Part shown: in pieces, positions 1 to 8,809 of the stretch | Layout: each line of letters begins with the position of its first letter | How positions within the stretch are numbered: position 1 is the stretch's first letter | Assembly (NCBI RefSeq): GCF_030717995.2 | Contig: NZ_CP157743.1 | Coordinates: forward strand, 1,736,001-1,800,000 | Reading direction: 5' to 3' | Length of the DNA: 64,000 bases | Source: Methylomarinum sp. Ch1-1 | GTDB taxonomy: Bacteria > Pseudomonadota > Gammaproteobacteria > Methylococcales > Methylomonadaceae | Position numbers and translations under genes: made by a program | Notes under the pieces: model-generated | Told to the model about the DNA's origin: nothing | The model's input: the letters and a program-made list of their open reading frames with translations, nothing else | Database searches by the model: none

Positions 1-75
1 CGCATGCTCGAGCCGGTTGATGACCATCACCGGGATGACCGGGGAGGTGTGCATGATGTCTTTGATCGCTGTCAT
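1..75 (-). CDS. eda: KDPG aldolase, N-terminal fragment (runs off the left edge)
   Basis: Reading the minus strand from an ATG whose complement is at 73-75 gives 25 codons with the stretch IKDIMHTSPVIPVMVINRLE. This resembles the start of 2-keto-3-deoxy-6-phosphogluconate aldolases, where a PV(I/V)PV(I/M)V strand is followed by LE(D/H)A. The enzyme cleaves KDPG to pyruvate and glyceraldehyde 3-phosphate, the last Entner-Doudoroff step. It is co-directional with zwf, pgl and edd, which supports the call, but a nest of mobile elements at 108-510 lies between edd and this gene. Only the N-terminus is visible, so the catalytic lysine cannot be checked. Confidence 0.75.
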   Translation of the reverse strand, partial: MTAIKDIMHTSPVIPVMVINRLEHA

Positions 76-220
76 AATTTTTATGTGATTAAGATGATTC
101 GTAGGTTGTAACTATTCAGGGTCTTGCAGTCTTTAGGGAGCAGGTCATTGATTTCTCGGGACGCGTGAATACATCCGTGTAAGCTCTGACTGTAACCTCC
201 TGTTGCAGACAGCCCGATAA

Positions 221-455
221 CAGCAATTCCCAGTTTGAACGTTTTAGCGGTGTTTAGGGTATGGGGAGTGTCTGTCGAGGAGCGCCGTTCACCCAGCACC
301 TAAATTATCCTGGAATGTAAATTATAGTCCAGTAACCATGGAATTTAGGTGCTGGGTAAACCCATCCCTGGGGGCTTGACGGCAGCATCCTTGCTGCCGA
401 CATCCTCGCCAAACACATCCCATGCCCTTTTTGAACGCCAAAGTGGGAATTGCTG
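221..455. mobile_element. Family B miniature element nested in family A
   Basis: Starts CAGCAATTCCCAG and ends with the inverse GGGAATTGCTG. It is flanked by exact 9-bp direct repeats GCCCGATAA at 212-220 and 456-464, showing insertion into the CCCGATAAATCAATA segment of family A. The ends match those of the 1.4-kb insertion sequence at 6621-8029, so that transposase family probably mobilised it. It carries a family C hairpin at 288-357. Confidence 0.88.
288..357. repeat. Family C hairpin element nested in B
   Basis: TTCACCCAGCACCTAAAT at the left pairs with AATTTAGGTGCTGGGT at the right, giving a long hairpin with a variable middle. Related copies are at 15073, 15878, 23536, 23740, 54357 and 62279. 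Confidence 0.85.
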
Positions 456-524
456 GCCCGATAAATCAATAACCTACTCCCTCTGAAAAAAAACTATACT
501 GAATAGTTACCCGTAGGTTTTAGT

Positions 525-556
525 TGTAGGTCGGGTTAGCGAAGCGTAACCCGACA
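525..556. repeat. REP-like hairpin after edd
   Basis: GTAGGTCGGGTTAGCG followed by AAGCGTAACCCGAC forms a tight palindrome preceded by GTAG, the usual foot of RAYT-linked REP sequences. It ends a few bases past the edd stop codon, so it could also protect or terminate the edd transcript. Confidence 0.65.
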
Positions 557-563
557 GCTTCTT

Positions 564-2384
564 TTAATCCACCGGAAACAGATTCGATGCGCCGGTTTCG
601 GCGGTCGAGGCGCCTAAGCGGAAATTGCCGAACATCTCGCGTCCCATGCCGTAATGGTGATTGTTGGCGCGATTCGGAATCGGCGTGCGGGCATTGAATT
701 CCGCCTCAGCGACCTTCGCGGTGATCTCGCCGGTTTGCAAATTCAGCGAAATGATGTCGCCGTCTAATACCTTGGCCAGCGGCCCGCCCATTTCGCATTC
801 GGGGCATAAATGAATCACCGAAGGCACTTTGCCGGAGGCGCCGGACATACGACCGTCGGTGACCAGCGCCACTTTGAAGCCCTTGTCTTGCAATACGCCT
901 AAAGGCGGCGTCAGCTTATGCAGCTCCGGCATGCCATTGGCCCTAGGGCCTTGGAAGCGAATCACCGCGACAAAGTCTTTTTCCAGTTCGCCACGTTTGA
1001 ACGCGGCCAGAAAATCTTCCTGGTCATCGAATACCACCGCCGGCGCTTCGACAATTCGGTGATCGGCCGAGACCGCGGAGAGCTTGGAGACGCCGCGTCC
1101 CAGATTGCCTTGCATCACATGCAGGCCGCCGGTGGCGGCGAAGGGTTTTTCCACCGTGCTCAGGACCTCGGTGTCCATCGAGCTTGTCGGGCAGGGTTCC
1201 CAAACCAATTTGCCGTCTTTTAATTTCGGTTCCTGGGTATAGCTGTTCATGCCTTTTTCATCGGCGACGGTCAGTATGTCTTCATGCAATAGACCGTGTT
1301 TCAGCAGTTCGGCGATCAACACGCCCATGCCGCCGGCGGCATGGAAATGGTTGACGTCGGCCGGACCGTTCGGATAGATTTTGCTCAGCTGTGGAATGGC
1401 CTTGGACAGATTGTCGAAATCGTCCCAATTCAATGTGATGCCGGAAGCTCGGGCGATGGCGATCAGGTGCATGGTATGGTTGGTCGAACCGCCGGTCGCC
1501 AGCAGACCGATGACGGCGTTGATAATCGCTTTCTCGTCGACCATGCGGGCGATAGGGCGGTAATCATCGCCCAAGGCAGTGAATTTCAGCACTTGCCGCG
1601 CCGCTTGCTTGGTCAATTCGTCGCGCAACGGCGTATAAGGGTTGACGAAGGAACTGCCGGGCAGATGCAGACCCATGATTTCCATCATCATCTGGTTGCT
1701 GTTGGCGGTGCCGTAGAAGGTGCAGGTGCCGGGAGAATGGTAGGACGCCGATTCCGCTTCCAGCAACTCTTTGCGACCGATCTTACCGACGGCATAGGCC
1801 TGTCGGGCGCGGGCTTTTTCCTTGTTGGTCAGGCCGCTGGGCATCGGACCGGCAGGGACGAAGACGGCCGGCAAGTGGCCGAAGCTGAGGGCGCCGATCA
1901 ATAGGCCCGGTACGATCTTGTCGCAGACGCCCAGATACAAGGCGGCGTCGAACATGTTGTGGCTCATGCCGATCGCCGTCGCCATCGCGATAAGATCGCG
2001 GCTGAACAAGGATAATTCCATGCCGGGCTGTCCTTGGGTGATGCCGTCACACATGGCCGGCACGCCGCCGGCGAATTGGGCGACGCCGCCGGCTTCATGA
2101 GCGGCTTCCTTGATCAGAGCCGGAAAATCCTTATAAGGCTCGTGCGCCGACAACATGTCGTTGTAAGCGGAAATAATGGCGATATTGGGCTTCTGATTGC
2201 CGGTCAGGTCGGCTTTGTCGGCGCTGCTGCAGGCGGCAAAGCCGTGCGCCAGGTTTCCGCATGGGAGTGTGGAGCGGTTGGGGCCTTCTTGGGCGGCCTT
2301 GTCGATGTATTTCAGATAGGCCGAGCGCGACTCATGACTGCGTTCGATGACTTCTTGCGTCACTTTTTCGATGATGGGATGCAT
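564..2384 (-). CDS. edd: 6-phosphogluconate dehydratase
   Basis: Dehydrates 6-phosphogluconate to KDPG in the Entner-Doudoroff pathway, which in RuMP methanotrophs is one route for cleaving hexose phosphate. The 606-residue protein is full length for Edd and carries IlvD/Edd family signatures: [12 protein letters not shown] around residue 110, GVCDKIVPG, and [15 protein letters not shown] around residue 218. Conserved cysteines in these segments bind the 4Fe-4S cluster. The start is supported by a strong AAAGGAGG about 8 bases upstream of ATG on the minus strand. It lies 102 bases after pgl and reads in the same direction as zwf and pgl, so it is probably in their operon. The next pathway gene, eda, is separated by the 108-510 insertion nest. 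Confidence 0.95.
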   Translation of the reverse strand: MHPIIEKVTQEVIERSHESRSAYLKYIDKAAQEGPNRSTLPCGNLAHGFAACSSADKADLTGNQKPNIAIISAYNDMLSAHEPYKDFPALIKEAAHEAGGVAQFAGGVPAMCDGITQGQPGMELSLFSRDLIAMATAIGMSHNMFDAALYLGVCDKIVPGLLIGALSFGHLPAVFVPAGPMPSGLTNKEKARARQAYAVGKIGRKELLEAESASYHSPGTCTFYGTANSNQMMMEIMGLHLPGSSFVNPYTPLRDELTKQAARQVLKFTALGDDYRPIARMVDEKAIINAVIGLLATGGSTNHTMHLIAIARASGITLNWDDFDNLSKAIPQLSKIYPNGPADVNHFHAAGGMGVLIAELLKHGLLHEDILTVADEKGMNSYTQEPKLKDGKLVWEPCPTSSMDTEVLSTVEKPFAATGGLHVMQGNLGRGVSKLSAVSADHRIVEAPAVVFDDQEDFLAAFKRGELEKDFVAVIRFQGPRANGMPELHKLTPPLGVLQDKGFKVALVTDGRMSGASGKVPSVIHLCPECEMGGPLAKVLDGDIISLNLQTGEITAKVAEAEFNARTPIPNRANNHHYGMGREMFGNFRLGASTAETGASNLFPVD

Positions 2385-2486
2385 AATGCGTTCCTCCTTT
2401 AGGCTATTGCGGTGGCAATGGCGGATGATTCTGTTGCGGCGATTTCATTCACCGGTGATAAATTTCTAAAGCCGTTGCTACTTTGA

Positions 2487-3197
2487 TCATGGCGCCCAGT
2501 AGAGTTCCACCGGCGCCTTGTTCTGACGCAGTATTGCGCGGATCGGCATGTCCTCAACATCGCCGTCGCCTAGCGCTTGCTTGAAAACGGCCAATTTTTC
2601 CTCCCCGGTCAGCAAGATAATCAGACGTTTGGAATTGAGCAGGCCGTTTAGAGTTAGGGTCATGCGTTCGGTATTGGGACCCGTGACCTCGCTTTCATGA
2701 GCGTTAATAGCGGCGATCAGTTGATCGTTATCTTCCGCCAAGGCTTCGTTCAGTCCTTGCGCATGAGGAAACAGCGACGCCGTATGGCCATCATTGCCCA
2801 TGCCCAAAATCGAGACGGTGAACGGTTTAGGCAATTGTCGGTAGTTTTCTTCGCTTTCCGCACAGCCTTCCAGGGCCGTTTCGGCAGTCGTTTTCATCCC
2901 GGTAAACGGAGCTTGGGTCGCCTCATTGATCAGCAAACAGCGATGTATCAGCGCTTCGTTGCTGGCCTCATGGTCTTTGTCGACCCAGCGTTCATCGACC
3001 AACGCTACATGAGTGTTGGTCCAGTCCAGGTCGGAGTGCGATAAGGCCTGGTAGAGCGGGGCGGGGGTGTCGCCGCCGGAAACCATGAAGCTGGCCTGGC
3101 CTTGAGTGCTCAGCGCCTTGCTTAGATGTCTTTCGCAGGCCAGGGCCAAGGCATTGAATAAGCTGTCGCGGTCTTCGAATAAAAATTGTTTAACCAT
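2487..3197 (-). CDS. pgl: 6-phosphogluconolactonase
   Basis: Hydrolyses 6-phosphogluconolactone to 6-phosphogluconate. The 236-residue protein belongs to the NagB/SOL-type lactonase family (DevB/Pgl), with the N-terminal FMVSGGDTPAPLYQAL motif, THVALVDERWV in the middle and SILGMGNDGHTASLFP, the usual phosphate-binding and catalytic segments. It starts 23 bases downstream of the zwf stop codon, indicating co-transcription, and an AGGA motif lies about 9 bases before ATG. It is cytoplasmic, with no signal peptide. In RuMP organisms this reaction can also feed the cyclic oxidative route through 6-phosphogluconate dehydrogenase, which is not in this window. Confidence 0.93.
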   Translation of the reverse strand: MVKQFLFEDRDSLFNALALACERHLSKALSTQGQASFMVSGGDTPAPLYQALSHSDLDWTNTHVALVDERWVDKDHEASNEALIHRCLLINEATQAPFTGMKTTAETALEGCAESEENYRQLPKPFTVSILGMGNDGHTASLFPHAQGLNEALAEDNDQLIAAINAHESEVTGPNTERMTLTLNGLLNSKRLIILLTGEEKLAVFKQALGDGDVEDMPIRAILRQNKAPVELYWAP

Positions 3198-3220
3198 ATC
3201 TAGTATGTCCTGTAGTGCAA

Positions 3221-4690
3221 TTAACCTTCCCAGGCGCGGCCATCACGAGCCAATAGCGAGTCCGATGCAATCGGACCCCAGGTGCCGGCGGGATAAGGTC
3301 TAGGTTCGTCGTTGGTTTTTTTCCACGCGTTTTGAATCGAGTCGACCCAGGTCCAGGCCTGTTCGATTTCTTCACGGCTAAGGAACAAGGTCGGATTGCC
3401 GCGCAGCGCTTCCAGAATCAGTTTTTCGTAACCGCCGAATAGCTTGTTTTCCTTAAAGGCTTCGGAAAAACTTAAATCCAGTTTGGTTTTCTGCAGCTTG
3501 ATGTCGCCGTCAATGCCGGGGACCTTGTTGAGCATTTCGATTTCTATCGCTTCGTTCGGCTGCAAGTGGATGATCAGTTTGTTCGGCGGCAGATGGCGGA
3601 AGCTTTCCTTGAAAATATTATGCGGCAGTTGCTTGAAGTAAACGACGATTTCGGTGCGTTTGTAATTCATGCGTTTGCCTGAGCGCAGATAAAAGGGAAC
3701 GCCAGCCCAGCGCCAGTTGTCGATATCGACTCTGACCGCGACGAAGCTTTCGGTTTTACTTTCGGTGTTGGCGCCATCTTCCTCCAGGTAGCCGGGAACC
3801 GGCGTGGCTTTCTGGAAGCCCTGAGTATATTGACCGCGCACCGTGGTTTGTTCGACATTACTTTCTGTGATCGGGCGCAGCGCTTTCAATACCTTGATTT
3901 TCTCGCTGTGAATGCTTTGCGCTTCCAGGTTGACTGGAGGCTCCATTGCAACGAAGGTCAGAATCTGTAGCAGGTGGTTCTGCAGCATGTCGCGTAATTG
4001 GCCGGTCTGGTCGAAGTATTCCCAGCGGCCTTCGATGCCGACTTCTTCGGCGACGGTAATCTGGATATGGTCGATGGTGTTGTGGTCCCAGTTGGTGGTG
4101 AAGAATGAATTGGCGAAACGCAGCGCCAATAAATTCAATACCGTTTCCTTGCCTAGATAATGGTCGATCCGGAAAACCTGGTCTTCGTTGAAAACATTGG
4201 CCACCACGTCATTGATTTCTTGGGAAGACTTCAGGTCGTGACCGATCGGTTTTTCCATGACGATGCGAGACTCGGCGTTCAATACCTCGGACTGTTGCAG
4301 TCCCTGGCAGATGCTCTTGAACAGCATCGGCGACACGGCGAAGTAATTGACCAGCACGTTGGTTTCTGGGGTCAGGACTTCATGTAGACGCTGATATTCA
4401 TCCATTTGAGTCAGGTCGATTTTTAGATAGGACAGACGCGCCGAAAAGCGTTGCCAAAGTTCCTCGTCAATGCTTTCATTTAAGAACGTGCGCAAACTAT
4501 TGTTGGCTATTTCAACAAACTCTGAGGTTTCCTTTTCATGTCTGTCGACCGCGATAATGCGAGTATCTTTTTCAATTAAGCCGGCCTTTTCCAGGCGGTA
4601 TAAAGAAATAATCAGCTTGCGGGTGGAGAGATCGCCCAAACCGCCGTAGATGACCAGGTCGCAAGGTTTATATGTTTTGTTTCTCGGCAT
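3221..4690 (-). CDS. zwf: glucose-6-phosphate 1-dehydrogenase
   Basis: Oxidises glucose 6-phosphate to 6-phosphogluconolactone with NAD(P)+. I chose the ATG at 4690 (489 residues) because the protein then begins MPRNKTYKPCDLVIYGGLGDLSTRKL, aligning with the start of known Zwf proteins; a longer frame to 4768 adds an unrelated Ala/Cys-rich leader. The coenzyme-binding motif here is GGLGDLSTRKL instead of the common GASGDLA. The substrate-binding and catalytic RIDHYLGKE lies near residue 180. No good ribosome-binding site is visible before 4690, which is the main doubt about the start. It is first in the zwf-pgl-edd group. Confidence 0.94.
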   Translation of the reverse strand: MPRNKTYKPCDLVIYGGLGDLSTRKLIISLYRLEKAGLIEKDTRIIAVDRHEKETSEFVEIANNSLRTFLNESIDEELWQRFSARLSYLKIDLTQMDEYQRLHEVLTPETNVLVNYFAVSPMLFKSICQGLQQSEVLNAESRIVMEKPIGHDLKSSQEINDVVANVFNEDQVFRIDHYLGKETVLNLLALRFANSFFTTNWDHNTIDHIQITVAEEVGIEGRWEYFDQTGQLRDMLQNHLLQILTFVAMEPPVNLEAQSIHSEKIKVLKALRPITESNVEQTTVRGQYTQGFQKATPVPGYLEEDGANTESKTESFVAVRVDIDNWRWAGVPFYLRSGKRMNYKRTEIVVYFKQLPHNIFKESFRHLPPNKLIIHLQPNEAIEIEMLNKVPGIDGDIKLQKTKLDLSFSEAFKENKLFGGYEKLILEALRGNPTLFLSREEIEQAWTWVDSIQNAWKKTNDEPRPYPAGTWGPIASDSLLARDGRAWEG

Positions 4691-4849
4691 TATTGTTTTG
4701 TGTAGGAAATGAAGAAATAGGCGCGCCGTAGAAGCGCAGGCGCAGGCGTAAATTTGAAGTGCCCGCAATATTGCGTTGCCTCAGTCCTGCTCGGAAAAAA
4801 TCCCTCCATTATAATATTCGTTGTTTTACTGAACAAGGGGTGAGTGAAA

Positions 4850-5275
4850 TCCCATCAGGGCTACCTCAAATGAATGAGTGGCAAAACAGAAATTACAACA
4901 AATACGCCTAAAGTAAGTTAAACGTTTAGGGCGGGTTAAATAACCCGCCCCCGCGTGCAGGTTTTTGGCGGCTTGCTTCGCGAAGCCGCCCTACGATGCG
5001 GTAGGGTGTGCTGACGATAGGAAGCGCACCCGTTTTTGATGCGCTTCACGCCGTTCAGCACATCCGAAGGCAAGACGGTGCTTTGCGTAGGAGCGCCGCC
5101 CTCGGCGCGAAAAGAGCCATTCGGCCCGAGGGCGGGCCTCCTACGGGCAGACTTTGGCGGAGGCGCGGCGCAAGTAGTCGCATGTCGCTATGCGAAATGC
5201 AGGTCAACGATGTCCTGAGCGGTTCAACCGTGCCTAAAGGAAACGGGGTTACTCCGTGTTCAGATCGACAGTGAT
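4850..5275. repeat. Composite REP-type repeat block
   Basis: Non-coding. It contains the segment CTACCTCAAATGAATGAGTGG, a CGGGTTAAATAACCCG palindrome, GGCGGCTTGCTTCGCGAAGCCGCC, GTAGGGTGTGCTGACGATAG and GTAGGAGCGCCGCCC, each foldable as a hairpin. Parts recur at 25560-26300 and 37424-37610. Short open frames here come from the palindromes and are not genes. Confidence 0.75.
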
Positions 5276-5351
5276 TTAGCAACGGGGAGTGGCGCTTAGC
5301 TTGATGCGTATGGGGATGTAATCCTCCTTTTTGTCAAACCCTTGATTCATT

Positions 5352-5508
5352 GTAACTATTCAGTATCTTTCAGGGTTTAGGGAGTAGACCATTGATTTCT
5401 CGGGACGCGTGAATACTTCCATGTAAGCTCTGACTGCAACGTCCTGTTGCAGACAGCCCGATAAATCAATAGCCTACTCCCTCTGATAAAAATATGCTGA
5501 ATAATTAC
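5352..5508. mobile_element. Family A miniature element, intact 157-bp copy
   Basis: GTAACTATTCAG at the left, CTGAATAATTAC at the right, flanked by exact 8-bp direct repeats GATTCATT (5344-5351 and 5509-5516). The interior is itself an imperfect palindrome: GGGAGTAGACCATTGATTT pairs with AAATCAATAGCCTACTCCC around a GCAACGTCCTGTTGC centre. It ends 23 bases from the sugar kinase stop codon and could serve as a terminator-like hairpin. Confidence 0.92.
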
Positions 5509-5531
5509 GATTCATTTTAATCATTATCCAA

Positions 5532-6434
5532 TCAGCCCGGATGTTGGCGGAGGAATGTTTGTAATTCCTGTCGGGTTGCCAACCCCTGACGCGCTCCGGT
5601 TCGGGTGCAGCAAATCGCGCCGGCGGCGCTGGCGTAACGCAACGTCTCGGTCCAATTCATGTCGGCGGCAATGGCGGCAGCAAAAGCGCCATGAAAGGCG
5701 TCCCCGGCGCCGGTGCTGTCAACGGCGGAGATCGGGAAGGCCGGTAAATGGCCGCGTTCCGAGCCTTGTCGCCAGATCAAGCCTCGATGTCCAAGAGTGA
5801 TGACGACGGCGGGGGATTTTTTTGCCAATAGGCCTAGCGCTGCTTCCTCATCGCCGGCAAGCTGGCGGGCGAATTTTTCCGAGCAGACCAGGTAATCGAC
5901 GCTGTCCATTAAGGCCAGGGTTCCAGGATGGACAGAGCCGGCGTCCAGCACCGTGGCAATAGCCTGACGCCGGCAATAGTCGGCTAGCGGCGGCGACAGA
6001 TCTGGTTCATGGCCGTCAAACAATACGGCGCCGGCGCGCAGTCCTGAGAAATTCAAGGCGTCGGCAGGCAAGGGGCGGGTAGCGCCCTTGTAATTGATTA
6101 GCGCTCTTTTGCCATCCGGCTTGACCAGCACCGTGGACAAAGGCGTGGGGTTAGCGCCGCGGACAACAAAGCTGGCGTCGACGCCATTGTCTCGTAATTC
6201 TCGCAAATGTTTTTCACCATAGAGATCGTTGCCCAGATAGCCGGCAAAGGCGACGTTAAAGCCCAGGCGTGCCGCGATCACCGCGGCGTTGGCTGCCGGG
6301 CCGCCGCCACAGTCGTGATAACTTTGCGCAAATATTTTTTCATCTTCCGAAGGGTGATGGTCGACCGAAAAGATCAGGTCGTAGCAGGCGTGTCCGACAC
6401 ACAAGACGTCGAAATTATTGACCGAATGACTCAT
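5532..6434 (-). CDS. PfkB/ribokinase-family sugar kinase
   Basis: Phosphorylates a sugar or sugar derivative with ATP; the substrate cannot be read from the sequence. The 300-residue protein has the PfkB fold signatures: an N-terminal DVLCVGHACYDLIF strand, GGGPAANAAVIAARLG around residue 43, and the C-terminal SAVDSTGAGDAFHGAF with the anion-hole GAGD and catalytic aspartate. Its placement beside Entner-Doudoroff and RuMP genes suggests a role in hexose or ketose phosphate metabolism, but this is only context. A (GACGAAA)15 repeat lies about 50 bases upstream of its start, and an insertion sequence beyond that, so its promoter region is disturbed. Confidence 0.85.
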   Translation of the reverse strand: MSHSVNNFDVLCVGHACYDLIFSVDHHPSEDEKIFAQSYHDCGGGPAANAAVIAARLGFNVAFAGYLGNDLYGEKHLRELRDNGVDASFVVRGANPTPLSTVLVKPDGKRALINYKGATRPLPADALNFSGLRAGAVLFDGHEPDLSPPLADYCRRQAIATVLDAGSVHPGTLALMDSVDYLVCSEKFARQLAGDEEAALGLLAKKSPAVVITLGHRGLIWRQGSERGHLPAFPISAVDSTGAGDAFHGAFAAAIAADMNWTETLRYASAAGAICCTRTGARQGLATRQELQTFLRQHPG

Positions 6435-6485
6435 TCTAAGCGGCTTTCAATACAGTGAAAAAAGCATGAGGTTAGCATTTTTTAA

Positions 6486-6620
6486 GACGAAAGACGAAAG
6501 ACGAAAGACGAAAGACGAAAGACGAAAGACGAAAGACGAAAGACGAAAGACGAAAGACGAAAGACGAAAGACGAAAGACGAAAGACGAAAGGTGCAAGGT
6601 GCAAGGTGCAAGGTGCAAGG
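6486..6620. repeat. Heptanucleotide tandem repeats, two unit types
   Basis: Fifteen perfect copies of GACGAAA (6486-6590) are followed directly by about four copies of GGTGCAA (6591-6620). The GGTGCAA run continues after the insertion sequence at 8030-8047, so the element landed inside this array. The tract lies upstream of the PfkB-type kinase. Confidence 0.93.
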
Positions 6621-8029
6621 CAGCAATTCCCAATTTAAAACCCTGGTAAAATAGTGGCAATTTTAAACCTGTAAATCACCCCCCATAATCCCATAGGTCA
6701 ATTCAAATGGACTTGGAAATAATTAACCAGATTCGCACTACCTTCGAAAACCTGCCTGACCACCGCAAACCCGGCAACAATCGGAAATATGCGGTGGAAG
6801 ATGCCGCCCTGAGCGCCTTCTCGGTCTTCTTTACGCAAAGCCCGTCTTTTCTGGACTATCAGCAGCGAATGCAAAAGCTTCACAATCGAAATAATGCGCA
6901 ATCAATTTTTGGTGTCCATCAAATTCCTTCGACCAGCCAAATCGGCAACCTGCTGGATCCGATTGCACCGGAAACACTCTATCCGGTGTTGGCCGAGGTG
7001 GGTGACCAGCTTTACACGCAGGGTTGTCTGAAGCCGTTCATGAGTGTTGGCGGCACCTTGTTGGTGGCGATGGACGGCACCGATTCCTTCAGCTCGGAAA
7101 AGATTTCCTGTCCGTGCTGTACTCAACAAACGCTGAAAAACGGCCAAACCTTATACCGTCACACCGTCGTGACACCGGTGATTGTCGCCCCCGGGCAAAG
7201 CCGCGTGGTGCCTTTGCCGCCGGAATTTGTTCGCGTCAAGACGGCGTCGACAAACAAGACTGCGAATTGGCGGCGGCCAAGCGCTGGCTCACCACGTGGG
7301 GTGCTCATTACGCTCCTCGAGGCATCACCGTGCTGGGCGATGATTTGTATTGTCACCAGCCGTTTTGTGAGGCCGTGCGTGCGCAGCACCTGGATTTTCT
7401 GTTCGTCTGCAAGCCTGATTCCCATGCGTTATTGTACGAATGGCTCGACGATTTTACCCGGACCGGCGAGGTCCAAACGCTCGAAAAAAGCCGTTGGAAC
7501 GGCAAACAACGCCTGACCGAACGCTACCGTTACCTCAATCAAGTCCCGCTCCGCAACAGCGACGATGCGTTAATGGTCAATTGGTGCGAAGTGACGATCC
7601 TCAATGCCAAACAAGAAGTGGTCTACCGTAATGCCTGGGCGACATCACACACCCTCGACGAACACAATGTGATCGACATGGTCGCTGCAGGCCGCGCGCG
7701 CTGGAAAATAGAGAACGAAAACAACAATGTTCTCAAGAATCACGGCTATCATTTCGAGCATAACTTTGCCCACGGCAAGCAGCATTTGTCCAACTTCTTG
7801 GCGACCCTTAACTTATTGGCTTTCCTCGCTCATACCGCGCTTGAATGGTTGGACGAGGCTTACCGGGCCGTCCGCCATGCGGCGCCCTCCAGGCGCACTT
7901 TCTTCGAACAATTCCGAACCTTGCTTCAGTTCATGCCTTTTGATAATTGGCAGCATCTGATGCGGTTCATGCTATATGGTGAAAATCTAATACCCAGGAA
8001 AACGTAAGGTTTTAAATTGGGAATTGCTG
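6621..8029 (+). mobile_element. Insertion sequence, 1409 bp, with 9-bp target duplication
   Basis: Perfect 22-bp terminal inverted repeats (6621-6642 and 8008-8029, beginning CAGCAATTCCCAATTT) bound a single transposase reading region. The flanks are GGTGCAAGG at 6612-6620 and 8030-8038. Because the target is a GGTGCAA tandem repeat the 9-bp length is not independent proof, but family B elements with the same ends also show 9-bp duplications. Confidence 0.93.
6707..8007 (+). pseudogene. DDE transposase, frameshifted
   Basis: Two overlapping frames together make one transposase. The first (from 6707) runs LEIINQIRTTFENLPDHRKP to LPPEFVR; the second continues QDGVDKQDCELAAAKRWL to the end at 8007. 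The frame changes near 7225-7235. Candidate catalytic residues are the D of VAMDGTDSF, the second D of VLGDDLYC and the E of RWKIENENNN, typical of an IS4-like DDE fold. I cannot name the IS family with certainty; the KIENENNN...LKNHGYHFEHNF region is typical of a broad group of unclassified IS4-like transposases. The shift may be a disabling indel or programmed frameshifting; no obvious slippery A-run is seen at the junction, so a mutation is more likely. Confidence 0.85.
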
Positions 8030-8104
8030 GGTGCAAGGTGCAAGGTGGACAGGGTTCGATTGACGCGTTATGCTCAAATTTTATGTTGATTTTGGGGAAA
8101 GACG

Positions 8105-8737
8105 ATGCAAATTAGCCCTTTATTACTGCCGGAAATGATCGAAGCGATCGATCAGACGATCACGGCTAATGCCGAGGAAGTGACGGCGTTGGATCAGGAA
8201 ATTGGTGATGGCGATCATGTGTATAACTTACAGCGCGGCATCGACGCCTTGAAAAAACAGGAAGAGGCGTTGTCGCAGCTTGATTGGGTGGATGCCTGGC
8301 AAAAAATTGGCATGACGTTGATGTCTAAAATTGGCGGTGCTTCCGGTTCGTTATACGGTACTTTTTTCGTCACGATGAGTAAGGCGGCGCGTGATCAGCA
8401 GATGGATTTATCGGTTTTTGCCGACGCCTTGAGCGAAGGCGTTGAATCGATCAAGAAGCGGGGGCGCGCCGATGTGGGCGAAAAGACGATGCTCGATGTG
8501 TTGGCGCCGGTCGCGGAGTGTTTGAAGCAGGCGGCTGCAGATAACGCGGCATTGCCGGAATTGTTGAATAAAATCAATCAAGTCGCTGAACAAGGCGTGG
8601 AGTCGACTCGAGACATGGTGGCCACTAAGGGTCGGGCCTCTTTTCTTGGGGAACGTACGAAAGGGCATATCGATGCCGGAGCGAAGACGGCTCAGTTGAT
8701 GATCGCCGCCGTCGTGTCGGTGATAGAAAAACAGTGA
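8105..8737 (+). CDS. dhaL: dihydroxyacetone kinase, DhaL subunit
   Basis: Nucleotide-binding subunit of dihydroxyacetone kinase, which phosphorylates dihydroxyacetone held on DhaK. The 210-residue protein has the Mg-nucleotide motif LDQEIGDGDHVYNL near residue 31 (the three aspartates coordinate Mg) and GGASGSLYGT near residue 77, as in DhaL. The start is backed by GGGGAAAG about 6 bases upstream. A plausible promoter (TTGACG 8060, TATGTT 8082) lies between the insertion sequence and the gene. Unusually its partner dhaK is not downstream on the same strand but convergent at 9286-10278. No DhaM phosphotransferase subunit is seen in the window, so whether it uses ATP or a PTS donor cannot be decided here. 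Confidence 0.88.
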   Translation: MQISPLLLPEMIEAIDQTITANAEEVTALDQEIGDGDHVYNLQRGIDALKKQEEALSQLDWVDAWQKIGMTLMSKIGGASGSLYGTFFVTMSKAARDQQMDLSVFADALSEGVESIKKRGRADVGEKTMLDVLAPVAECLKQAAADNAALPELLNKINQVAEQGVESTRDMVATKGRASFLGERTKGHIDAGAKTAQLMIAAVVSVIEKQ

Positions 8738-8809
8738 ATCGCCTGAAACCCTCTTCGTTATCCAAATGGGAATTGTTGCGCTCGGCGGGACGGGATATCT
8801 ATCCCGTCC

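Larger units (their letters stand above)
108..510. mobile_element. Family A miniature element carrying a nested B element
   Basis: Begins GTAACTATTCAG and ends CTGAATAGTTAC, a 12-bp terminal inverted repeat. The flanks carry CGTAGGTT at 100-107 and 512-519, an 8-bp target duplication with one extra C at 511. The body matches the 157-bp family A copies at 5352 and 10478 except that a 235-bp B element sits inside it. No coding capacity is visible. It lies between edd and eda. Confidence 0.88.

Noticed and set aside
5008-5282. Overlapping open frames of 60-88 codons on both strands
   Set aside because: They lie in REP-type palindromes that recur at 25.6-26.2 kb; high-GC inverted repeats keep several frames open by chance. 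No domain or ribosome-binding site.
6486-6620. Possible CRISPR array
   Set aside because: Unit is 7 bp with no spacers; a simple tandem repeat.
6466-6660. 62-codon frames encoding a (KDERRKT)n peptide or its antisense
   Set aside because: Produced only by the heptanucleotide repeat, which reads through in any frame every 21 bases; no independent coding evidence.
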